A DNA stretch of 59,456 nucleotides from positions 211,792 through 271,247 of the forward strand of contig JAHEGG010000001.1 in NCBI GenBank assembly GCA_024639845.1, written 5' to 3'. Positions 35,119 to 43,474 of this stretch are shown here, piece by piece (position 1 is the first letter of the stretch; every line of letters starts with the position of its first letter). The notes beneath the pieces are model-generated. The model worked only from the letters and a program-made list of their open reading frames with translations. It had not been told where the DNA came from and did no database searches. Both the position numbers and the translations under genes were made by a program. Origin of the DNA: Microbacteriaceae bacterium. GTDB lineage: Bacteria; Actinomycetota; Actinomycetes; Actinomycetales; Microbacteriaceae.

Positions 35119-35189
35119 CTTGCTCGTTTGAATACTGACGCAAAACCACCGCACCAACCCGAAAAACAACGATATCAAGCTAGGTAAAA

Positions 35190-36425
35190 ATGAAAACTCC
35201 TTGGGCCAAACTTTATGTGCTCTCGTTCGCCGGTGCGATTTCTTGGATGGGCAGCGCGCTAACCACCTTCGCCGTCATCCTCCGCGACAAAGACACGGTT
35301 GGCGCTAGTGGAATCTCGGGTTACCTCTTGGTTTTCAGCATCCCGACTATTTTGATGGCTCCGGTTTCTGGAATCATTGCCGACAAGTTTTCATCGAGAG
35401 CCGTTGTGGTGCCCGCGCTCACCATCATGGGTCTTAGTTCGCTGAGCCTGTCGTTCGGCTGGCCTCTCTGGTGGACGCCGATAGCGCTGTTTATCACCGC
35501 ATGCGTTGGCGCACTCGTCGGCCCGGCCTGGCAAGCGGCCGAAGTCTCGGTGACCGCGCCAGAAGATCGAGCACGTGTCTCGGGACTAATGCAGTCAACC
35601 GCCGTGGCCGGAACTCTGTTTGCACCTGGCCTCGGCGGCATCCTGGTTTCGACCACCGGCTATTTTTGGCCTTTCATCATCGATGGCATAAGTTTCTGGA
35701 TTCTCGCGATCACCTGGCTCTTCGTCAACATCAACAGAAAGCCGGTCAAACACGAAACCGGCGAAAAGATGAGTGCAACCGCTGGCCTCAAGTTCGTCTT
35801 CGAAGACCAACTAATCCGTTCGATGGTCATCTTGGTTTCGGTGCTCATTATCGCCCTAGCTGGAGTCAACGTCGGTGAAGTCTTCTTGGTCCAAGACGAA
35901 CTTCACGGGAATGCCTTCATCTATGGCGTCGTCGGAATGATTTTTGCCAGCGGCAGCATCCTGGGTTCCTTGGGAACGGCAACATTGAAACTGCCGTTGA
36001 AATATCATGCCCGCGCCGTAATCATTGCAATCGCCGTGTTGGTTTGCGCCGTTGGTTTGATGTCGGTCGCTTGGCACTGGTGGGTGGTGATGGTGCTTTC
36101 GTTCGTTGCCGGATTGGGCAACTCAGTGCTCAATGCCTATGCCATCGGAATCATCATGACCAAGTCACCACAAGAAAAACTCGGCCGAATTCAAGCCGCC
36201 ATCGGTGCAGTGATTCAGACCGGAAGTGTGTCTGGAATCATAATTGCAGGTCAGGCCATCGCCATTTTCTCGGTTAGACCGGTGCTCATGGTTGGCGCGA
36301 TCGTTTCGGCATTAATTCTTGTAGTTCTAGCGCCTGCAGTGCTCAGAGCAGGTCGCGAGCATCGGATCGAAGAATCGCCAGAATTCGCTCAGCCGACTGT
36401 CCAGGATAGGGAACCGCAGCACTAA
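35190..36425 (+). CDS. MFS transporter
   Basis: 411 residues, about 12 membrane segments, with the loop ADKFSSRAVVVPA between TM2 and TM3 in the place of the GXXXDRXGRR motif (degenerate). It resembles the enterobactin/macrolide exporter branch of MFS. No substrate can be assigned. TAGGTAAAAA precedes the ATG. The last 83 bp are antisense to the end of the glycerophosphotransferase-like gene, so the C-terminal tail (about 27 residues, polar) is probably a recent extension. Confidence 0.8.
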   Translation: MKTPWAKLYVLSFAGAISWMGSALTTFAVILRDKDTVGASGISGYLLVFSIPTILMAPVSGIIADKFSSRAVVVPALTIMGLSSLSLSFGWPLWWTPIALFITACVGALVGPAWQAAEVSVTAPEDRARVSGLMQSTAVAGTLFAPGLGGILVSTTGYFWPFIIDGISFWILAITWLFVNINRKPVKHETGEKMSATAGLKFVFEDQLIRSMVILVSVLIIALAGVNVGEVFLVQDELHGNAFIYGVVGMIFASGSILGSLGTATLKLPLKYHARAVIIAIAVLVCAVGLMSVAWHWWVVMVLSFVAGLGNSVLNAYAIGIIMTKSPQEKLGRIQAAIGAVIQTGSVSGIIIAGQAIAIFSVRPVLMVGAIVSALILVVLAPAVLRAGREHRIEESPEFAQPTVQDREPQH

Positions 36426-37536
36426 ACAACTGCTCGATTTCGGTTTTTCGGCTCGGCAGCCCCCACTCGATAGCCTGCTGGATCGCCTGCTCGAACTCGT
36501 GAAAGTCGTGCACGCGAACCGTGGTTGCCGCGGCCAACTCACCAAGCGGGTTGAACTCCCAGTGGCCCGCTTTCTCCCAATAGATGGCAGGCCGCTTGGT
36601 GACCAGAGGGTATTCGGCGATGAACGAGATGCCGTCGGTAAACATGAGGTCGGCAGCCAGCATGAGCGCAGCATACTCGCTGTGTTCATCGGTGGCCGTG
36701 TTTGGCAGCGCATCCCAGTTAGCCCGCCACGTTGCCAGTGCTTCAGCCGACATGTAACCCTGCGCGACCAAAGTTCCGAACATATACGGATGCGGGCGCA
36801 GCACAAATTCGATGTCGTGGTGCAACCTTGCAAACTCAAGCATCTGCTCATGCATCGAGTCGAAAACTCCGAAGTTCAACCACGCCTCGCCAAAGCTGTG
36901 GTGGGGTGCCCACAAAACCTTGAAGCGCTTCGACTCGTTGCCGAGCGGCCAATAGGGATGCGTGTTCGACATCTTCTCAATCAGCGAATCGACCTTCGGA
37001 GTGCCAGTAAAGTGCGCGTGATGCGCGCCACGCTCGGTGTGCTCGAATGCGTCGCGAACCGAACGGTCTTGCAAAAACAACAGATGCGCAAGCCGGTGGG
37101 TGGTTTGCCGAAATAGGTGCGGGGCCACCCCGCGAATGCCGGGTTCGTTGACCAACGGCAACGAGAAATACGGCACATAACAAACGCGGGTGAACGCGAT
37201 CAGGCTCTCGATCTTGTAGGCCGGCTGATAGTTCTTCTGCCACGGATAGTTCAAAAACAGATAGTCGGGAGCAAGCCGTTTTAGCTCGGCCAGGCCGCGA
37301 TAGGAATCTTCGAAGTCGAGTCGCACATGTTCGATCTCGAGGTTCGTGAAAAAGTCGCTAACAGCCTCCTCGTTGCCAAAGTCGGCATCGCCGGTGAGTT
37401 TGCGCGGGATCGTTACAACGATCGGCTCGAAGTCTTCAGACTCCAGCATTTGCCGATAGATTTCGGCCAGGGCATCCCAAGCTTCAAAATAGAAAACCAA
37501 AAACGCTACACGGATGCGCCCGCGCGCCTTGCTCAC
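36343..37536 (-). CDS. CDP-glycerol:glycerophosphotransferase-like protein (TagF family)
   Basis: 397 residues from a GTG whose bases overlap the CotH stop (GTGA); a longer frame to 37593 would overlap CotH by 60 bp. The fold resembles the GT-B TagF family: VLWAPHHSF near residue 230, FVLRPHPYM, and LMFTDGISFIAEYPLVTKRPAIYW, which contain the conserved His and the acceptor-binding Asp/Ser. Such enzymes transfer glycerol-phosphate (or a similar CDP-activated unit) to build teichoic-acid-like polymers. Translational coupling with a secreted CotH kinase suggests a common surface role. The exact donor is unknown. Confidence 0.75.
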   Translation of the reverse strand: MSKARGRIRVAFLVFYFEAWDALAEIYRQMLESEDFEPIVVTIPRKLTGDADFGNEEAVSDFFTNLEIEHVRLDFEDSYRGLAELKRLAPDYLFLNYPWQKNYQPAYKIESLIAFTRVCYVPYFSLPLVNEPGIRGVAPHLFRQTTHRLAHLLFLQDRSVRDAFEHTERGAHHAHFTGTPKVDSLIEKMSNTHPYWPLGNESKRFKVLWAPHHSFGEAWLNFGVFDSMHEQMLEFARLHHDIEFVLRPHPYMFGTLVAQGYMSAEALATWRANWDALPNTATDEHSEYAALMLAADLMFTDGISFIAEYPLVTKRPAIYWEKAGHWEFNPLGELAAATTVRVHDFHEFEQAIQQAIEWGLPSRKTEIEQLFSAAVPYPGQSAERILAILRSDARDLL

Positions 37537-38798
37537 TTGATGCCGTACTTCTTCATTAGGTTGGCCACGTTGGTTTGCTGCTTTTTTAGCCAAGCGATTG
37601 AGCGAGTCTGTTCAGACTTGGCGGTGTCGTTGCTGAACGCCACTACCAGCTTGGCGGTGTTGGTCATGAATCCGGCCAGGTTAGAACTAGTTGCCTTGGC
37701 CGAGACCAGCTTGAGATTGTTCAGGTATTCGGTCTTGCACGGTTTGTAATCGAGGCACCTCTGAAACAGCAGGCCACGAGGAATCGCAGGCTTTTTGTGC
37801 GACTGCATTACCCACGGATAACCGACCTCGCGTGCATCCATGGCGAAGAAGTAGTCATCAGCAAGAACTGTGGTTTGACGGTTTTCACCGAAAGTTTGGT
37901 CGACACCCCAGGGAATCATGGTGAAAACGCCTTTGTCGTTGCTGCGCCAGAAGTGGTTGTTGATGATTGGGCCGGAATAGGAGTCCCAGTGGCCCAGGAA
38001 GTTCTCGACGGCGAACTGTTTGATCAGCAAACTGCGGTTGGTGTATTTATTCATTGCCGTCCACCAGGATGCCGGACTGCTGATATTCGCAACCTCGATG
38101 AGTTTCTTCAAGTCGAGCTTGTTAGGGGTGGTTCCCCAGCCCTCATCAACCGTGAACTTTCCGGTGTTCTCTCCGCCGGCATCGTTGCCGATCATCAGAT
38201 CTTTGAAAGCCTGTGCTTCATAGAGATGCTGGGTCGGGTCGGCGAAACGCTTGCTCAAAAAGATGTCGTCAGGGGTTTCAATGTTGAGATAAAGACCCTT
38301 GAGCGTGCCGTTTATGAAAACTTTGGCATAGCCGGTCTTGCTGGCGGGAATGCCCATCGCGTTGAACAACCGATAGGCGGCAGTCTCGTGAATCATCGAA
38401 GTGTCTTGGGTCATCGCGTTCAAGGTCATTCCCTTGAGACCTAAAAAGCGGTTGCCTTTCAGGTCTTTCCAGTTGAACTTGAGTTTGAACGAAGGTCGAC
38501 CGGAGAGCTTTTCGAGTGAAGTGGAGCCTTTCAGACGAAGACCGATACTGATTTGACCACTCGATGATCCGTTTGCTGTCTTGAACTGAACCGTTGCGGC
38601 TGTGTAGTCCTTGGGGGCTTTATCAAGGTTGGTAGACGAAGCAGAGTCGATCGTCAGATATACCTCGTGAATGTTTGTCGAGTTATAGAAGTCACCTAGT
38701 GACTGGGCTGCGCTGGCCGGCGACGCACCTAAGGTGCTCGCCACCATTCCGAGTGCGAGCAAGATCGACCACAGGGTTCGCATGCTTCGTTGCTTCAT
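37533..38798 (-). CDS. Secreted CotH-family kinase (second copy)
   Basis: 421 residues. The signal peptide ends near residue 31 (ASAA). A CotH-type domain fills the rest: LNAMTQDTSMIHETAAYRL, KVFINGTLKGLYLNIE, GHWDSY (D272) and PWGVDQTFGE (D300), matching the CotH protein at 31737 but without its beta-rich tail. Its start codon is only 18 bp from the divergent DUF4956 start, and both have leaderless-type boxes. It is coupled to the TagF-like gene by a 4-nt overlap. DUF4956 and CotH genes are often neighbours in other bacteria, usually with a VTC-type polyphosphate polymerase, which is absent here. Confidence 0.85.
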   Translation of the reverse strand: MKQRSMRTLWSILLALGMVASTLGASPASAAQSLGDFYNSTNIHEVYLTIDSASSTNLDKAPKDYTAATVQFKTANGSSSGQISIGLRLKGSTSLEKLSGRPSFKLKFNWKDLKGNRFLGLKGMTLNAMTQDTSMIHETAAYRLFNAMGIPASKTGYAKVFINGTLKGLYLNIETPDDIFLSKRFADPTQHLYEAQAFKDLMIGNDAGGENTGKFTVDEGWGTTPNKLDLKKLIEVANISSPASWWTAMNKYTNRSLLIKQFAVENFLGHWDSYSGPIINNHFWRSNDKGVFTMIPWGVDQTFGENRQTTVLADDYFFAMDAREVGYPWVMQSHKKPAIPRGLLFQRCLDYKPCKTEYLNNLKLVSAKATSSNLAGFMTNTAKLVVAFSNDTAKSEQTRSIAWLKKQQTNVANLMKKYGIK

Positions 38799-38804
38799 TG
38801 CTAT

Positions 38805-38811
38805 TAGTCTA
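38805..38811. promoter_or_regulatory. Overlapping divergent -10 boxes shared by CotH and DUF4956
   Basis: TAGTCTA carries TAGTCT on the plus strand (6 nt before the DUF4956 GTG) and TAGACT on the minus strand (7 nt before the CotH ATG). Only one polymerase can occupy it at a time. Confidence 0.65.
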
Positions 38812-38816
38812 ACTTT

Positions 38817-39389
38817 GTGACCTCTATTGATTACGTGCAGTTCTTCTTGAGCTTGGCTCTCGACCTATTGTCTGTCGCCCTGCTCTCTTATGTTTTCTAT
38901 TACCGCAGACATCAGAACCGTGAAATGTTCGTGGCCATTTCGATCATCAACGTGACCCTCTTTGCGCTCGCGGGTGCTCTTGCTTCGTTCACCCTGTCAC
39001 TCGGTGTCGGTTTCGCCCTCTTCGCAGTCATCTCCATTATTCGCCTTCGCTCGGATGAAGCGGGCTGGGTCGAAATGGCCTACCTGTTGGTTGGGCTGTC
39101 TGTCGGTCTGATTCTCGGTCTCCCCGGCTATTCGCTCAACGAAAAAGCAATCTATGCCAGCATGCTGGTGCTGGCGATGTTCATCATCGACCACCCGAGC
39201 CTGCTTATCCGCAAACGTTCGCGAAAACTTTCCCTCACTCTTGAAGGAACCAACATCGGTGACGGCACGCTGCACAAACGCGTCGAAGATTTGCTCGGTC
39301 GATCCGTCGACGAGGTAACCATAAAGTCGGTAACCGTCGTGCCTCCTGCGATTAAGGTCGAAGTGCGTTTCACCGAGAACACGAAATAG
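38817..39389 (+). CDS. DUF4956 membrane protein
   Basis: 190 residues, leaderless GTG start. Four membrane helices lie in the first ~125 residues (FFLSLALDLLSVALLSYVFY, FALAGALASF, GFALFAVISIIRLRSDE, AYLLVGLSVGLILGL), then a soluble C-terminal domain. The block FALFAVISIIRLRS is typical of DUF4956. The function of the family is unknown; its members are found next to CotH kinases and VTC-domain polyphosphate polymerases. Only 8 bp separate it from the DUF1003 gene. Confidence 0.85.
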   Translation: MTSIDYVQFFLSLALDLLSVALLSYVFYYRRHQNREMFVAISIINVTLFALAGALASFTLSLGVGFALFAVISIIRLRSDEAGWVEMAYLLVGLSVGLILGLPGYSLNEKAIYASMLVLAMFIIDHPSLLIRKRSRKLSLTLEGTNIGDGTLHKRVEDLLGRSVDEVTIKSVTVVPPAIKVEVRFTENTK

Positions 39390-39397
39390 AGTTCGTC

Positions 39398-39865
39398 ATG
39401 GCAAAGCCAAGTTACCGATACGAGCAGCATCCTCGTGTCGAACAACGCAAGGATGAGCATCCATCGTCTAAGCCAACTGCAGACCGCATCGGACTCAATG
39501 AACGCGTCGGACTGGTAATCACCAAAGGCGTCGGCACAATGTGGGCCGCTTATGTATTTTTTGCGCTGACCTTGGTTAGCCTGCCCGCAGCGCTCGCCAG
39601 TGGCAATACTTTGATCATCGTTAGTTGGCTTGCCCAAACCTTCTTGCAGCTGGTGTTGCTGCCGATCATCATCGTTGGCCAAAACCTGCAAGCCAAGGAT
39701 GCCGAACGACGCGCCATCGCCACCTATGAAGACGCCGGAGCGATTCTCGAAGAAACCAAAGAGATTCAGTCGCACCTTCTCGACCAAGACAAGGCGCTAA
39801 CTCACCTGATCGACCGTATGGAGACCCTCGAAAAGATTGTCGCCAAGCAGGTCGGCAAGAACTAG
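39398..39865 (+). CDS. DUF1003 family membrane protein
   Basis: 155 residues. Two membrane helices lie at about residues 48-68 and 74-94; the blocks [18 protein letters not shown] and [17 protein letters not shown] are those of DUF1003. A C-terminal coiled coil follows ([16 protein letters not shown], heptad-like). The family has no agreed function. It is probably cotranscribed with DUF4956 and possibly nucS (15 bp downstream). Confidence 0.82.
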   Translation: MAKPSYRYEQHPRVEQRKDEHPSSKPTADRIGLNERVGLVITKGVGTMWAAYVFFALTLVSLPAALASGNTLIIVSWLAQTFLQLVLLPIIIVGQNLQAKDAERRAIATYEDAGAILEETKEIQSHLLDQDKALTHLIDRMETLEKIVAKQVGKN

Positions 39866-39879
39866 CCAGTCGAGCTCGA

Positions 39880-40575
39880 ATGCGTCTCGTTATCGCCAAA
39901 TGCACAGTCGACTATGCCGGTCGGCTAACCGCCCACCTTCCGCTCGCGAATCGTCTTTTGATGCTCAAAGGCGACGGCTCGGTGCTGGTGCACAGCGACT
40001 CGGGTTCGTATAAACCGCTCAACTGGATGAACCCGCCCTGCACGGTTTCTGTGCACGAGCCAGACGAAGACCAATCGGCCGCGGGTGTGATCGAGGTTTG
40101 GCGAGTGTCGCAGGCGAAAACAGCAGACATCCTGTTCATTTCGATTCACGAGGTTGTCAGCGAGATTGAACATCACCTTGGCGAAGAACCGGGGCTTCAA
40201 AAAGACGGCGTCGAGGCGCATCTGCAAGAACTTCTAGCGGAGCAGCTGCAAGTTTTCGAAGAGGGTGCGACGCTCATCCGTCGTGAATACATGACCGCAA
40301 TCGGCCCGGTTGACATTCTTTGCAAGGATGCCGCCGGCCAAACCGTCGCGATCGAAATCAAGCGGCGCGGTGAAATCGACGGGGTCGAGCAGTTGACCCG
40401 TTATCTCGAGTTACTCAACCGCGATCCGCATCTGGCACCGGTGCGCGGGGTTTTCGCTGCCCAGGAGATCAAGCCGCAAGCCCGCACCCTTGCCGAAGAT
40501 CGAGGCATCGAGTGCCTGGTGCTCGATTACGACCACCTTCGCGGCCTCGAAACTAAGCACTCCAGACTGTTTTAG
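39880..40575 (+). CDS. nucS: Mismatch-specific endonuclease NucS/EndoMS
   Basis: 231 residues. The N-terminal DNA-binding domain begins [20 protein letters not shown], and the RecB-like nuclease core has [12 protein letters not shown] and [17 protein letters not shown] with the catalytic Asp, Glu and Lys. It cuts both strands at mismatches and replaces MutS/MutL repair in most actinobacteria. The C-terminal HSRLF fits a sliding-clamp-binding tail. It follows the DUF1003 gene by 14 bp. Confidence 0.95.
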   Translation: MRLVIAKCTVDYAGRLTAHLPLANRLLMLKGDGSVLVHSDSGSYKPLNWMNPPCTVSVHEPDEDQSAAGVIEVWRVSQAKTADILFISIHEVVSEIEHHLGEEPGLQKDGVEAHLQELLAEQLQVFEEGATLIRREYMTAIGPVDILCKDAAGQTVAIEIKRRGEIDGVEQLTRYLELLNRDPHLAPVRGVFAAQEIKPQARTLAEDRGIECLVLDYDHLRGLETKHSRLF

Positions 40576-40597
40576 TGCGTTTCGGCCGCGGGAGACT

Positions 40598-40603
40598 TAG
40601 GCT
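40598..40603 (+). promoter_or_regulatory. -10 box, leaderless
   Basis: TAGGCT 6 nt before the ATG at 40610, right after nucS. Confidence 0.6.
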
Positions 40604-40609
40604 GAACGC

Positions 40610-41335
40610 ATGACCCGTGCTTCTCGCATCCTCGTGATTCAACACAACCTCGACGACCACCTAAACGAGCTCGCCCTGCCGCTGATGCAAGCCGGAATCG
40701 ATGTGGTTCCCTGGGATGTCGAGAACGCTCCAGCCCCGACCGACCCAATCGACTCTTTCGACGGCATCATTTCGCTCGGCGCGATTGCTGGAGTCCTGGA
40801 GGAGTCGCAACATTCGTGGATGCCGATCGAACGCCGAATGTTCGAGCGCGCTCTCGAGCTGCAGGTGCCACTGCTCGGAATCTGTTTTGGCTCTCAGATG
40901 CTCGCATCGGCCGCCGGTGCAGAGGTTTATAAGTCGGCCACCCCAGAGGTTGGTTGGACCGAAGTCGTGATGGGCGACGCTGCTGCCAGCGAACCGGTGA
41001 TGGCCGCCCTCGGTTCGAACCCTAAGGTTTTTCACTTTCACTACGACACTTTCGACCTGCCAGCCGGAGCTGAGCTCTATGGCGTGACCGGTGACATCAA
41101 GCAGGCTTTCAAGGTCGGGCCCAAGGCCTGGGGAATGCAGTTTCACATCGAGGTTGGTGCCGCGGCGATGTTCTCGTGGTTTGCCACCTATGCCCGCGAG
41201 TTCGAAAAACTCGCCGGTGGGGTCGAGCATCAGAAGGCGCTCACCGTGGCCAACTGGGATACCTACCGCCAGCGGTCGCTCGCGGTCGGCGAGGCATTCG
41301 CGGCCGAGGTGCTGGGATACGCTTCTGCGCGCTAG
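40610..41335 (+). CDS. Class I glutamine amidotransferase-like protein
   Basis: 241 residues. The nucleophile elbow LGICFGSQMLA supplies the Cys; the His/Glu pair lie in WGMQFHIEVG. Stand-alone proteins of this type (annotated GMP-synthase-like or type 1 GATase) often act on small amides or polyamine conjugates. The partner is unknown, as no synthetase is nearby. Leaderless start. Confidence 0.85.
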   Translation: MTRASRILVIQHNLDDHLNELALPLMQAGIDVVPWDVENAPAPTDPIDSFDGIISLGAIAGVLEESQHSWMPIERRMFERALELQVPLLGICFGSQMLASAAGAEVYKSATPEVGWTEVVMGDAAASEPVMAALGSNPKVFHFHYDTFDLPAGAELYGVTGDIKQAFKVGPKAWGMQFHIEVGAAAMFSWFATYAREFEKLAGGVEHQKALTVANWDTYRQRSLAVGEAFAAEVLGYASAR

Positions 41336-41422
41336 GCGCCTGCGGCCGCGAAATTCTGTTTACCTTTTGAAATGTTCGTGAACTCTAGTTGTCTTGCAAG
41401 AAAACTTTGCGAAACTTGACAC

Positions 41423-41926
41423 ATGAGCACACCACGCAAAGCACCGGCACGCGCTGCCGCAAAACCAGCAGCCAAGGCTGCACCTAAGACCACTGTCGCT
41501 GCTAGGCCAGCTGCACCAAAGGCGACCGCCAAGGCACCTGCAAAGCCGGCGGCTCCAAAGGCGCCGGCTAAGCCAGTCGCTAAGCCAGCCTCCGCAAGAC
41601 CAGCGGCGAAGGCTACCCCAAAGGCTGCGGCGAAGGCTGCCCCAAAGGCTGCGGCGAAGGCTGCCCCAAAGGCTGCGGCGAAGGCTGCCCCAAAGGCTGC
41701 GGCGAAGGCTGCCCCAGCCAAGGCCGTCATCAGCACCGAGAAGCGTTACAAGTTCCTCTCGGGTATCGACGACGGCAACTTCTGCCAGAAGGTCAGCGAT
41801 CACCTCGACGCAGGTTACGAGCTCTATGGCTCGCCGACCATGGTGGTCAAGGGTAGCCAGGTCTTCGTCGGCCAGGCCGTAACCCTCAAGAAGCCTGTCA
41901 AGGGCAAGAAGAAGGGCAAGAAGTAA
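41423..41926 (+). CDS. Histone H1-like Ala/Lys/Pro-rich protein with DUF1737-like C-terminal domain
   Basis: 167 residues. Residues 1-100 are almost only Ala, Lys and Pro with AAKAAPK units, strongly basic like eukaryotic H1 tails and bacterial HU-tail proteins that compact DNA. Residues 105-155 form a DUF1737-like module (YKFLSGIDDGNFCQKVSDHL, YELYGSPTMVV), then a Lys-rich end (KGKKKGKK). Nucleoid or RNA binding is inferred from charge; the DUF1737 role is unknown. Strong terminator after it. Confidence 0.75.
   Translation: MSTPRKAPARAAAKPAAKAAPKTTVAARPAAPKATAKAPAKPAAPKAPAKPVAKPASARPAAKATPKAAAKAAPKAAAKAAPKAAAKAAPKAAAKAAPAKAVISTEKRYKFLSGIDDGNFCQKVSDHLDAGYELYGSPTMVVKGSQVFVGQAVTLKKPVKGKKKGKK
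41603..41722 (+). repeat. 24-bp tandem repeat in the H1-like gene
   Basis: Units of GCGGCGAAGGCTGCCCCAAA plus GGCT at 41603, 41627, 41651, 41675 and a partial one at 41699, nearly identical. They code for the 8-residue AAKAAPKA unit, so copy number can change without shifting the frame. Confidence 0.9.
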
Positions 41927-41978
41927 CTCGCTTCTAACCACGCGGATGCATCGCTGATCCGCCTCAATCAAACAGATC

Positions 41979-42010
41979 AACCCGCTCAACTTGAGCGGGT
42001 TTTTCTTTTG
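41979..42010 (+). terminator. Rho-independent terminator
   Basis: 9-bp stem ACCCGCTCA (41980-41988) / TGAGCGGGT (41992-42000), short loop, then TTTTCTTTT. Confidence 0.88.
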
Positions 42011-42102
42011 TAAAAAAGTTATCCACAGGCCTTAAACGGGATTTTGCAAAAAGGCATAGGTTAACCACGACCCGCCAAGGTGGTGGGGGCAAGGTGGACA
42101 AA

Positions 42103-42492
42103 ATGTTCAACAATGAAATAGTTATCGCAGCGATTCGCATCGAAGGCGCAAGCGCAGCAGAGGCAGCCACGCAGACAGATCTCTTGGCAGGCGCGATTGA
42201 GTCGGTCAGAAGCACCGGCCTGGTCGACGTCGTGGTCGTGCTCACCGACTCCGAGTCGGCGTTGAGTGTAGCCAGAGCTAACAACGCCGTAGATCGGTTT
42301 GTCGGTGCATCCGTGTCTCTAGACGAAGCGCTCGACGAGTTGCTCGACTCAGAAGACGGGTTCATCGACGAAGACGAACAACCCTGGGTGCTGGTGTTTG
42401 ACCTTAGCTTTGACGACAACCGGGCGCAGGCCGTGGTTGCCGCCTCGCAAGCCGGTCAGCAGAGCGGCCTGCGTCGACTTCGTCGCAGCTAG
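42103..42492 (+). CDS. Small acidic protein, unknown function
   Basis: 129 residues from the ATG at 42103 with AAGGTGG five bases upstream; a GTG at 42094 would sit inside that ribosome site. It alternates beta and alpha segments (EIVIAAIRIEGA, DVVVVLTDSE, VLVFDLSFDD), perhaps a small Rossmann-like or ACT-like fold. It is strongly acidic in residues 65-100 and ends in a basic RRLRRS. No family recognised. Its stop overlaps the end of the convergent EamA gene by 4 nt. Confidence 0.6.
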   Translation: MFNNEIVIAAIRIEGASAAEAATQTDLLAGAIESVRSTGLVDVVVVLTDSESALSVARANNAVDRFVGASVSLDEALDELLDSEDGFIDEDEQPWVLVFDLSFDDNRAQAVVAASQAGQQSGLRRLRRS

Positions 42493-43364
42493 TTGTGTCG
42501 GCGGCTGGCAAAATACGAGCCAGCTGCCACCAACGGCAACCCGACTGCCATGCCGATGGTGAAAGGCTCGTTGCCGAAGGCCACTCCGAGCAAAATCGCA
42601 ACCGCGGTGTTTGCATAGGTGATCAGTGTGCTGCGGCTGTAGCTCACCTCGCGAATCAGTGCAAAGAACAGCACAAATGCGAGGGCCGAGCAAACCGCGC
42701 CTAGCACGGCGAGCGAAAGCCAGGAGTCTAGACCTGGCTTGGTCACGCCTGGCGCAAGAGGATTGAGCAATGCAGGCACCAGATAGATCAGCGCTGTCAC
42801 GGCCATCGATAGAGACAGAATGCCGACCATCTCGACATCTGGAGCGTTTTTGGCGGTTACCGCCGGGGCAATGGCATAGCCGATTGCCGCCAGAATCATT
42901 GCGCCTACCCAAAGCACCTCGAGGTTTTCGGTGAAGGCATCGATGCCGACCAGCAGAATGATTCCCGCAAAGCCGAGAACCAATCCGAGCACGTTCTTGG
43001 GGTGCGCCGCCGTCTTGTCACCCAGATAGAAATAGCCGATGGCCATGGCAAAAAACGGCACGGTAGCGATCAACAACCCGGCAAGCCCGGAGTTGATGTG
43101 ACCATCCTCGGCGTTGTTGATGAGCCACCACGGCACCGCCATTTCGAGCACCGCAAAAGCCAACACGGCCTTCCACTTTTTTAGCGCCGGGATGAATGCC
43201 TTGCGTTTGATTGCGAGCGGTACCAGAACGAGCGCGCCGATCAAGGTGCGAGCCAGGATTATGGTCGGTGCGCTGAAATCTTCGACTGCAATTTTGATGA
43301 AGAAATAGGGGATGCCCCAGACGATTCCGCAGGCTAGAAAGAGAAGCAGTCCTTTTCGTGACAT
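42489..43364 (-). CDS. EamA/DMT-family transporter
   Basis: 291 residues with ten membrane helices in two five-helix EamA repeats. It starts LLLFLACGIVWGIPYFFIK and ends the first repeat with VPFFAMAIGYFYLGDKTAAHP; the second holds ALAFVLFFALIREVSYSRST. These are typical of drug/metabolite exporters for amino acids or small metabolites; the substrate is unknown. TAGGCT 7 nt before the ATG (43372-43377) indicates a leaderless transcript. Confidence 0.88.
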   Translation of the reverse strand: MSRKGLLLFLACGIVWGIPYFFIKIAVEDFSAPTIILARTLIGALVLVPLAIKRKAFIPALKKWKAVLAFAVLEMAVPWWLINNAEDGHINSGLAGLLIATVPFFAMAIGYFYLGDKTAAHPKNVLGLVLGFAGIILLVGIDAFTENLEVLWVGAMILAAIGYAIAPAVTAKNAPDVEMVGILSLSMAVTALIYLVPALLNPLAPGVTKPGLDSWLSLAVLGAVCSALAFVLFFALIREVSYSRSTLITYANTAVAILLGVAFGNEPFTIGMAVGLPLVAAGSYFASRRHN

Positions 43365-43371
43365 AAGAGCC

Positions 43372-43377
43372 AGCCTA
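43372..43377 (-). promoter_or_regulatory. -10 box, leaderless
   Basis: TAGGCT on the minus strand, 7 nt before the EamA ATG. Confidence 0.6.
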
Positions 43378-43446
43378 ACCGAGCACTCGCAGCCCGCTTC
43401 GCACGCGACTACGCGAGAGGTTTAGACGGCGAGCATTGCCGCTTGT

Positions 43447-43452
43447 TAGGCT
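43447..43452 (+). promoter_or_regulatory. -10 box of the DUF6421-like operon
   Basis: TAGGCT followed 22 bp later by the ATG with GAGGAGG in between, so this transcript has a short leader, unlike the neighbouring EamA gene. Confidence 0.5.
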
Positions 43453-43474
43453 GAAAGGGTACGAGGAGGTACGC

